DNA of 64,000 bases from Hyphomicrobiales bacterium (GTDB lineage: Bacteria > Pseudomonadota > Alphaproteobacteria > Rhizobiales > Rhizobiaceae), in contig UCJA01000015.1 of assembly GCA_900472675.1 (NCBI GenBank), forward strand, positions 338,707 through 402,706, read 5' to 3'. This document shows positions 57,687 through 64,000 of the stretch, in pieces (position 1 is the first letter of the stretch; every line of letters begins with the position of its first letter). The translations under genes and the position numbers were made by a program. A model generated the notes under the pieces. That model was given only the letters and a program-made list of their open reading frames with translations. It did no database searches and had not been told where the DNA came from.

Positions 57687-59219
57687 ATGCGCGAAGTTCT
57701 GGGTGAAGTGGAGAAGCGCCGGGCCGAGGCCCGGCTCGGCGGCGGGACCAAGCGCATTGCCGCGCAGCACGCCAAGGGCAAGCTGACGGCCCGCGAGCGG
57801 ATCGACGTCCTGTTGGACGAAGGCTCCTTTGAAGAATTCGACATGTATGTCACCCACCGCAGCACCGATTTCGGCATGGCGGAGCAGACGATTGCCGGCG
57901 ACGGCGTGGTGACGGGCTGGGGCACGATCAACGGCCGCCAGGTCTATCTTTTTTCCCAGGATTTTACCGTGTTCGGCGGCTCGCTGTCCGAAACGCATGC
58001 GCAGAAGATCTGCAAGATCATGGACATGGCCGTGCGGGTCGGGGCGCCGGTGATCGGCCTCAATGATTCGGGCGGCGCCCGCATCCAGGAAGGGGTCGCC
58101 TCGCTCGGCGGCTATGCCGAGGTGTTCCGCCGCAATGCGGAGGCCTCCGGCGTTGTGCCGCAGATCTCCGTGATCATGGGCCCTTGCGCCGGCGGGGCGG
58201 TCTATTCGCCGGCCATGACCGATTTCATCTTCATGGTGCGCGACACGTCCTACATGTTCGTGACCGGCCCCGACGTGGTGAAGACCGTCACCAACGAGAT
58301 CGTCAGCGCCGAGGAGCTCGGGGGCGCCCGCACCCATACGCAGAAATCCTCGGTCGCCGATGCCGCCTTCGAGAACGATATCGAGGCGCTGGAGGCGGTG
58401 CGGCAGCTGTTCGACTTCCTGCCGCTCAACAACCGCGAGAAACCGCCGGTGCGACCCTTCCACGATGCGCCCGGGCGAATCGAGATGCGGCTCGACACGC
58501 TGATCCCCGACAGCGCGGCCACGCCCTACGACATGAAGGAGCTGATCACCGCGCTTGCCGACGAAGGCGATTTCTTCGAGATCCAGGAGGCCTTCGCGCG
58601 CAATATCATCACCGGCTTCATCCGCATGGAAGGCCAGACGATCGGGGTGGTCGCCAACCAGCCGATGGTGCTTGCCGGCTGCCTCGACATCGATTCGTCA
58701 CGCAAGGCGGCGCGTTTCGTGCGCTTCTGCGACGCCTTCTCGATCCCGATCCTGACGCTGGTCGATGTACCCGGCTTTCTTCCCGGCACCGCCCAGGAGT
58801 TCGGCGGCGTCATCAAGCATGGCGCCAAGCTGCTGTTTGCCTATTCCGAGGCGACCGTGCCGATGGTGACGCTGATCACCCGCAAGGCCTATGGCGGCGC
58901 CTATGACGTGATGGCATCCAAGCACATCGGCGCCGACATCAACTACGCCTGGCCGACGGCCGAAATCGCCGTGATGGGCGCCAAGGGTGCTGCGGAAATC
59001 CTCTACCGCTCCGAGCTGGACGATGCCGACAAGATCGCCGAGCGGACCCGGCAATATGAGGAGCGTTTTGCCAATCCCTTCGTGGCCGCCGAGCGCGGCT
59101 TCATCGACGAGGTGATCCTGCCGCATTCGTCGCGCCGGCGCATCGCGCGGGCCTTCGCCTCGCTGCGCGGCAAGCAGGTGACGACCCACTGGAAGAAGCA
59201 CGACACAATCCCGCTCTAG
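57687..59219 (+). CDS. pccB: Propionyl-CoA carboxylase beta subunit
   Basis: This 510-aa carboxyltransferase transfers CO2 from biotin to propionyl-CoA, forming methylmalonyl-CoA. It has the N-terminal [20 protein letters not shown], the [14 protein letters not shown] and [11 protein letters not shown] oxyanion-hole motifs, and [18 protein letters not shown] sequence at the end (visible as [13 protein letters not shown]). CGAGGAGA at 57675-57682 sets the ATG at 57687. The partner pccA lies 1.9 kb downstream. Confidence 0.95.
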   Translation: MREVLGEVEKRRAEARLGGGTKRIAAQHAKGKLTARERIDVLLDEGSFEEFDMYVTHRSTDFGMAEQTIAGDGVVTGWGTINGRQVYLFSQDFTVFGGSLSETHAQKICKIMDMAVRVGAPVIGLNDSGGARIQEGVASLGGYAEVFRRNAEASGVVPQISVIMGPCAGGAVYSPAMTDFIFMVRDTSYMFVTGPDVVKTVTNEIVSAEELGGARTHTQKSSVADAAFENDIEALEAVRQLFDFLPLNNREKPPVRPFHDAPGRIEMRLDTLIPDSAATPYDMKELITALADEGDFFEIQEAFARNIITGFIRMEGQTIGVVANQPMVLAGCLDIDSSRKAARFVRFCDAFSIPILTLVDVPGFLPGTAQEFGGVIKHGAKLLFAYSEATVPMVTLITRKAYGGAYDVMASKHIGADINYAWPTAEIAVMGAKGAAEILYRSELDDADKIAERTRQYEERFANPFVAAERGFIDEVILPHSSRRRIARAFASLRGKQVTTHWKKHDTIPL

Positions 59220-59293
59220 AGCTTGGGCGGCAACGGCTCTATATTTGTCCCGGCCGCGCCCGCGCGCTCGCACCGATAGCAAGGATCATTTTC

Positions 59294-60190
59294 ATGACCG
59301 AAAAATCCCCCGCCGACAATTTTCCCGCCGGCTACGAACTGCCCAAGGTCTGGACCTGGGAAAAGGGCAATGGCGGCCAGTTCGCCAACATCAATCGCCC
59401 GATTGCCGGGCCGACGCACGACAAGGTCTTGCCGGTCGGCAAGCATCCGCTGCAGCTCTATTCGCTGGCGACCCCGAACGGCCAGAAGGTCGGCATCATG
59501 CTGGAAGAACTGCTGGCGAGCGGCCACCACGGCGCCGAATACGATGCCTGGCTGATCAAGATCGGCGATGGCGACCAGTTCGGATCGGGCTTCGTCGAGG
59601 TCAACCCGAACTCCAAGATCCCGGCGCTGATGGACCATTCGACGCCCGAGCCGACGCGGGTGTTCGAGTCCGGTGCGATCCTGCTCTACCTCGCCAACAA
59701 GTTCGATGCCTTCCTGCCGATGAACCACAAGGCCCGGACGGAGACTATGAACTGGCTGTTCTGGCAGATGGGGTCCGCACCCTACCTCGGCGGCGGCTTC
59801 GGGCATTTCTATGCCTATGCGCCGATCCACATCCAGTATGCCGTGGACCGCTTCTCCATGGAGGTGAAGCGCCAGCTCGACGTGCTGGACCGGCATCTTG
59901 CCGATCACCAGTTCATGGCGGGATCGGAGTATTCGATTGCGGACATGGCGATCTGGCCGTGGTACGGGAAGCTCGCACTCGGCCAGGCCTATGGCGAAGC
60001 CGGCAAATTCCTGGAGGTGGAAAGCTACACCCACGTCCAGCGCTGGACGGCCGAGATCGCAGCCCGACCTGCCGTCAAGCGCGGCTGCATGGTCAACAAG
60101 GTGAACGGCGACCCATCCGAACAGCTGCACGAACGCCATGAGGCCTCCGACTTCGATACGAAGACGCAGGACAAGATCGGCAGGACCTGA
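59294..60190 (+). CDS. yghU: Glutathione S-transferase family protein, YghU-like
   Basis: This 298-aa protein has an N-terminal thioredoxin-like domain preceded by a 45-residue extension (KVWTWEKGNGGQFANINRPI), as in YghU disulfide-bond oxidoreductases, and a helical C-terminal domain with YSIADMAIWPWY. The glutathione-binding SKIPAL and ESGAILLYLA are visible. Such enzymes reduce disulfides or peroxides with glutathione. It sits between pccB and two small unknown genes, perhaps in one transcript. Confidence 0.9.
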   Translation: MTEKSPADNFPAGYELPKVWTWEKGNGGQFANINRPIAGPTHDKVLPVGKHPLQLYSLATPNGQKVGIMLEELLASGHHGAEYDAWLIKIGDGDQFGSGFVEVNPNSKIPALMDHSTPEPTRVFESGAILLYLANKFDAFLPMNHKARTETMNWLFWQMGSAPYLGGGFGHFYAYAPIHIQYAVDRFSMEVKRQLDVLDRHLADHQFMAGSEYSIADMAIWPWYGKLALGQAYGEAGKFLEVESYTHVQRWTAEIAARPAVKRGCMVNKVNGDPSEQLHERHEASDFDTKTQDKIGRT

Positions 60191-60202
60191 AGGACTTTTA
60201 AG

Positions 60203-60577
60203 ATGGCCAGACCGCCCGAAATGACCAAACACCGAGGTTTTCCCTCCGGCCTACCGGGCCATGGCCATCACTTCACCATCCGCCGGGCAAACGAGAAGAC
60301 GACGCCGCTGAAGGCGCTGCCGCGGCTTGCCCGGCCAAACACCATCGAACAGAAGGTGGATGCCGCTTTCCTGCATGCGCTGTGGCACCACTTCGGCGAC
60401 GAACCTTTCGAGCGCGGCAATCTCGACGCCGGGCGGCTGAACCTTTTGTTCGGCAGGGAAGTGATCCCGGCGGAGCAGCCGTTCGACCCGACGTCCTACG
60501 AGGCGCTCCTGCGGATCGACGAGAGGGTCGGCCGCAAGAGTTTTCCCGAGGCCTTCGAAGACGTGTTCGAGGTATAG
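60203..60577 (+). CDS. Small protein of unknown function, first of a tandem paralogous pair
   Basis: This 124-aa protein was not recognised. It has no signal peptide or membrane segment and is basic at the N-terminus (TKHRGFPSGLPGHGHHFTIRRAN). Its core FERGNLDAGRLNLLFGRE followed by SFPEAFEDV is shared with the next gene, which is clearly related along its length. AAGGAC overlapping the yghU stop is its ribosome site, so translation is linked to yghU. Confidence 0.75.
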   Translation: MARPPEMTKHRGFPSGLPGHGHHFTIRRANEKTTPLKALPRLARPNTIEQKVDAAFLHALWHHFGDEPFERGNLDAGRLNLLFGREVIPAEQPFDPTSYEALLRIDERVGRKSFPEAFEDVFEV

Positions 60578-60616
60578 CGCCTTGCCGGACCAGACTTACA
60601 ACAGGGCCTCACACTG

Positions 60617-61030
60617 ATGGCGAAAACACCAGAAATGCCCAAGCACCGCGGCTTTCCGCTCGGTCTGCTCGGAACCCAGTGGCAGTTTACCATTCGACGG
60701 GCGAACTCCAAGGTCACGCCGCTCACATCCTGGCCGCGCCAGCGCAGCATGGATCCCTCCGTCGCCATGGCCGACATCGGCTTCGTGCAGGCGATCTGGC
60801 AGCATTTTGGCGCGGAGACCTTCGAGCGCGGCAATCTGGACGGCGAGCGCCTGTGCCGCCTGTTCGGGCGGGAGCTTCTACCGGCCGAGCGGGGCTTCGA
60901 CCCCCTGTCCTATTTCGCCAAGCTGAAGCTCAACGTGCCACTGGCCCGCAAGAACTTCCCGGAGGCGTTTGGCGAGGTCAAGAACGAGCAGAGCGTGGCA
61001 AGGGGCGTGAAAAAAGCCGAGCCGGAATAG
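60617..61030 (+). CDS. Small protein of unknown function, second of a tandem paralogous pair
   Basis: This 137-aa protein resembles the upstream gene product: KHRGFPLGLLG and FTIRRAN at the N-terminus, HFGAETFERGNLDGERL and LFGRELLPAERGFDPLSY in the middle, RKNFPEAFGEV near the end. It adds a charged C-terminal extension of about 17 residues. The pair arose by tandem duplication. Function is unknown; location between pccB and pccA does not by itself imply a role in propionate metabolism. Confidence 0.75.
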   Translation: MAKTPEMPKHRGFPLGLLGTQWQFTIRRANSKVTPLTSWPRQRSMDPSVAMADIGFVQAIWQHFGAETFERGNLDGERLCRLFGRELLPAERGFDPLSYFAKLKLNVPLARKNFPEAFGEVKNEQSVARGVKKAEPE

Positions 61031-61089
61031 TGCCGTCCCTTATGCGTTCATCACCATTTTAGAAACTCTGTCTCGGGAGGAGACATCCG

Positions 61090-63093
61090 GTGATCCAGAA
61101 AATCCTCATTGCCAACCGCGGTGAAATCGCCTGCCGGGTCATCCGGACGGCAAAGAAGATGGGGATCGCGACGGTTGCCGTCTATTCCGATGCGGACCGC
61201 GACGCGCTGCATGTGCGGATGGCCGACGAGGCGGTCCATATCGGCCCGGCGCCGTCCAGCCAGTCCTATATCGTCATCGACAAGATCCTCGAGGCGATCG
61301 CCAAGACCGGCGCCGATGCGGTCCATCCCGGCTACGGTTTCCTGTCGGAAAATCCCCTGTTTGCCGAGGCGCTCGCCAAGGCGGGTGTCACCTTCATCGG
61401 TCCGCCGGTTGGCGCCATCAAGGCGATGGGCGACAAGATCACCTCCAAGAAGCTTGCCGCAGAGGCCGGCGTCTCGACCGTTCCCGGCCACATGGGCCTG
61501 ATTGAGGATGCGGAAGAGGCGGTGAGGATCTCCGGGTCGATCGGCTATCCGGTGATGATCAAGGCTTCGGCCGGCGGCGGCGGCAAGGGCATGCGGATCG
61601 CCTGGACCGACGCGGAGGCGCGCGAAGGTTTCCAGTCGTCCAAGAACGAGGCGAAGAATTCCTTCGGCGACGACCGCATCTTCATCGAGAAATTCGTCGA
61701 CCAGCCGCGCCACATTGAGATCCAGGTGCTCGGCGACCAACACGGCACCGTGCTCTATCTCGGCGAGCGGGAGTGCTCCATCCAGCGGCGCAACCAGAAG
61801 GTCATCGAGGAGGCGCCCTCGCCCTTCCTCGATCCGGCAACCCGTCGCGCCATGGGCGAGCAGGCGGTGGCGCTGGCCAAGGCGGTCGGCTATTTTTCGG
61901 CCGGCACGGTGGAATTCATCGTCGACGGAAACCGCAACTTCTACTTCCTCGAGATGAACACCCGCCTGCAGGTGGAGCATCCGGTCACCGAACTGGTGAC
62001 CGGCATCGACCTCGTGGAGCAGATGATCCGCGTTGCGGCGGGCGAGGCGCTGTCGTTTGGCCAGGACGACGTGGCGCTGACCGGCTGGGCGATCGAGAGC
62101 CGGCTCTATGCCGAGGATCCCTATCGCAGCTTCCTGCCGTCGATCGGCCGGCTGACCCGCTACCGGCCGCCGGCGGAGGGCAAGCAGGCGGATGGTGTGA
62201 TCGTCCGCAACGATACTGGCGTCTTCGAAGGCGGCGAGATCTCCATGCACTACGACCCGATGATCGCCAAGCTCTGCACGTTTGCGCCGGATCGGCTGGC
62301 TGCGATCGACGCCATGGGACGTGCGCTTGACGATTTCGAGGTGGAGGGGATCGGCCACAACCTGCCCTTCCTGTCGGCCGTCATGCAGCAGGCACGCTTC
62401 CGGTCCGGTGAGATCACCACCGCCTATATCGCGGAGGAATTTCCGGACGGGTTTACCGGCGTGCAGCCTGACGATCTTTCGGCCCACCAGCTCGCCGCCA
62501 TTGCCGCCTTCATCAACCGGATCCTGCAGCAGCGGGCGACGGAGATTTCGGGCACGATCGGCAATCACGCCCGCGTGCTTGGCCGGGACTGGGTGGTGAC
62601 GCTTGGAGGCTTCGAACTGCCGCTGATGCTGGAGGCGGAGGCTTGGCAGGCCACCGCCCTGTTCGACGACGGAACCCGGATGACGGTTGCCGGCGACTGG
62701 CTGCCCGGCCGCAGCCATGGGCGGTTCGAGATCGACGGCAAGGCGTTTGGAGTCAAGGTCAACCTCAACGGATCGGTAATCCGGTTGCGCTTGCGGGGCA
62801 TGGACGTGGCGGCGCGGGTGCGCACCCGGCGCGTGGCCGAACTCGCCCGGTTGATGCCGGTGAAACTGCCGCCGGACACGTCGAAGATGCTGCTCTGCCC
62901 CATGCCGGGGGTGATCACCTCGGTTGTGGTTGCGGCAGGCGACACGGTCGAAGCCGGCCAGACGCTGGCGACCGTCGAAGCCATGAAGATGGAAAACGTG
63001 CTGAAGGCGGAGCGCCGGTCCGTGGTGAAGCGCGTCGCCGCCTCCACCGGCCAGAGCCTTGCGGTCGACGAGCTGATTTTGGAGTTCGAGTAG
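61090..63093 (+). CDS. pccA: Propionyl-CoA/acetyl-CoA carboxylase alpha subunit (biotin carboxylase + BCCP)
   Basis: This 667-aa protein carboxylates biotin with ATP and bicarbonate and carries the biotin. It has biotin carboxylase domains (IANRGEIACRVIRTAKKMG; KASAGGGGKGMRI; EMNTRLQVEHPVTE), a BT-like linker and a C-terminal biotinyl domain with the acceptor K633 in EAMKMEN. GGGAGGAG (61073-61080) supports the GTG start. With pccB it completes propionyl-CoA carboxylase, used for odd-chain fatty acid, valine and propionate breakdown. Confidence 0.96.
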   Translation: MIQKILIANRGEIACRVIRTAKKMGIATVAVYSDADRDALHVRMADEAVHIGPAPSSQSYIVIDKILEAIAKTGADAVHPGYGFLSENPLFAEALAKAGVTFIGPPVGAIKAMGDKITSKKLAAEAGVSTVPGHMGLIEDAEEAVRISGSIGYPVMIKASAGGGGKGMRIAWTDAEAREGFQSSKNEAKNSFGDDRIFIEKFVDQPRHIEIQVLGDQHGTVLYLGERECSIQRRNQKVIEEAPSPFLDPATRRAMGEQAVALAKAVGYFSAGTVEFIVDGNRNFYFLEMNTRLQVEHPVTELVTGIDLVEQMIRVAAGEALSFGQDDVALTGWAIESRLYAEDPYRSFLPSIGRLTRYRPPAEGKQADGVIVRNDTGVFEGGEISMHYDPMIAKLCTFAPDRLAAIDAMGRALDDFEVEGIGHNLPFLSAVMQQARFRSGEITTAYIAEEFPDGFTGVQPDDLSAHQLAAIAAFINRILQQRATEISGTIGNHARVLGRDWVVTLGGFELPLMLEAEAWQATALFDDGTRMTVAGDWLPGRSHGRFEIDGKAFGVKVNLNGSVIRLRLRGMDVAARVRTRRVAELARLMPVKLPPDTSKMLLCPMPGVITSVVVAAGDTVEAGQTLATVEAMKMENVLKAERRSVVKRVAASTGQSLAVDELILEFE

Positions 63094-63171
63094 GGGCTTC
63101 GCTTAGCAGGATCGTCGGAGAAGGCTGGGTTCCATTCCCTCGCCGCGCATGGTCATTTGGGGCAGAAGCTG

Positions 63172-63265
63172 GCGGCGAACGCGGCGTCCCCTCTCCCCTT
63201 GAGGGGGAGGATAGTTCGCCCTGCGAGGCCCTGCCGAGCGGTTCGGCGAACTTGGTGAGGGGGAA
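63172..63265. repeat. 94-bp intergenic repeat, copy 1
   Basis: This direct repeat matches the copy at 63424 at 88 of 94 positions. It contains the hairpins CTCTCCCCTTGAGGGGGAG and TTCGCC...GGCGAA around CCGAGCGGTTCGG. The same G/C-rich style is seen in the element inside the sugar operon. It is typical of dispersed palindromic repeats in Rhizobiales. Confidence 0.85.
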
Positions 63266-63301
63266 GGGTCTTCCGCCATCCAGACGCATGGCTGGTGGAT
63301 C

Positions 63302-63320
63302 CTCGGGTCAAGCCCGAGGA
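63302..63320. repeat. Short palindromic repeat CCTCGGG-TCAAG-CCCGAGG
   Basis: A 7-bp perfect stem with a 5-nt loop is followed by ATGACGG. This unit (a hairpin around TCAAG then AATGACG/GATGACG) is a widespread intergenic signature in alphaproteobacteria. The GAGGATGACG half recurs at about 63364 and 63386 within the same spacer. Confidence 0.7.
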
Positions 63321-63423
63321 TGACGGAGAGGTTGGAGCCCCGAGGAGGACGACGGTGGGGTTTGAGGATGACGCCGGAGCGGTCGAGGATGACGGCGGGG
63401 AGATCGTAACCTGGCAAAAGCGA

Positions 63424-63517
63424 GCGGCGAACGCGACGCCACCTCTCCCCTTGAGGGAGAGGATAGTTCGCCCCGCGAGGCTCTGCCGAGCGGTTCGGCG
63501 AACTTGGTGAGGGGGAA
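63424..63517. repeat. 94-bp intergenic repeat, copy 2
   Basis: This is the second direct copy, 158 bp after the first, with six substitutions, two of them in the GAGGGGGAG/CTCTCCCC hairpin region. No coding sequence lies between the copies. Confidence 0.85.
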
Positions 63518-64000
63518 AGAGGATGGGGCACGTTTCCCGCACCCGCCGCCAATCCCCTCAACCCCTTGCCCCAAATGTCATCCCCTCGCGTCCCCGCCTT
63601 ATCATCCCGTGCCTAGAATACCCCCGTCCCGCATCGGATACACCAGAAGGCGTTCTGGCGAGGCGGGGCCGGCGCGAGTATCGAGAACAGGACGCAAGGT
63701 CTCGATATCCGGGTTCGCGGAAACTGGTTTCCCTCCGGCGACACGGGAGAGGTTTTGAGGCGGAATACCGGCCTTGATACCTCCGAAGCCCGACAGAGAG
63801 CGCCGGATGTGCCTGTGCGGCACGCAAGAGGCCAGACCGGATGGTTCGCCGGCGTCACGGTTCCGACTTTTGTCGGGACGCCTGCGGCGGCTGGACGGGT
63901 TGTTGGCGGTAAGTCGTTCCGCCCGGGATCCGCCCCAGCCAGACGAACATCATCCGGGGGAGGCCATCGCAGAGAGACCGAAGTCGCGCGCATAAACCGC
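63518..64000. other. Window-end region with no recognised gene
   Basis: About 480 bp follow the second repeat. Overlapping open frames exist on both strands, but they are biased only by G/C content and show no motif, ribosome site or membrane/signal features. No tRNA-like or terminator-like structure was identified. Confidence 0.4.

Noticed and set aside
34853..59226. Shared 14-mer GCTCTAGAGCTTGG upstream of fabA and at the end of pccB
   Set aside because: A shared 14-mer is expected by chance in 64 kb when all pairs are considered; the contexts are unrelated.
63613..63993. Possible 126-aa minus-strand gene at the window end
   Set aside because: Proline/arginine-rich low-information translation with overlapping frames on both strands and no start signal.

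Overview
The window looks like chromosomal DNA of a Rhizobiaceae bacterium (Rhizobium/Agrobacterium/Ensifer relatives). The evidence is high G+C, an Irr-type Fur regulator next to fabA-fabB-fabI, the rbfA-truB-rpsO-pnp block, many solute-binding-protein transporters, and palindromic intergenic repeats typical of the order. No tRNA, rRNA, CRISPR array, insertion sequence or prophage was recognised. All identifications come from reading protein motifs and gene order; no database search was run.

Left part (1-20.7 kb). A truncated sensor protein at the left edge carries a ParD-like ribbon-helix-helix domain fused to PAS domains, and a perfect 15-bp inverted repeat sits just upstream of its start. 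A secreted RTX/GH16 beta-glycanase follows. Next is a divergent amino-sugar island. Leftward it encodes murQ, an ABC sugar importer and a Gfo/Idh/MocA dehydrogenase. Rightward it encodes a sugar kinase, a GntR regulator, a SIS-type glucosamine-6-phosphate deaminase and nagA. Together these can import GlcNAc/MurNAc-type sugars and convert them to fructose-6-phosphate. Paired TGGTAT motifs lie close to both start codons in the divergent promoter. A tripartite tricarboxylate transporter (tctCBA) follows with its two-component system (tctD/tctE) and a lone periplasmic binding protein.

Middle part (20.7-42.9 kb). A glutaminase, a MarR-type regulator and a TRAP transporter are divergent from a fused ATP-dependent 5-oxoprolinase/hydantoinase, which suggests glutamine/5-oxoproline salvage. 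Several single genes follow: a DMT exporter, a flavoprotein, YoaK- and YdcF-family proteins, a small secreted protein and a TRIC-type channel. Then come irr, fabA-fabB-fabI (unsaturated fatty acid synthesis), rsmC, and the leftward rbfA-truB-rpsO-pnp genes without the usual infB upstream.

Right part (43-64 kb). A complete chemotaxis operon reads STAS-cheY-cheA-cheW-mcp-mcp-mcp-cheW-cheR-cheB-parA. A divergent gene encodes a soluble receptor-like coiled-coil protein. The three receptors appear to carry one, two and three HAMP units and share an unusual conserved C-terminal tail. A ParA-type ATPase at the operon end suggests active positioning of the arrays. The window closes with a propionyl-CoA carboxylase locus (pccB ... 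pccA) that encloses a glutathione transferase and a tandem pair of related small proteins of unknown function. The last 0.9 kb is non-coding and repeat-bearing.
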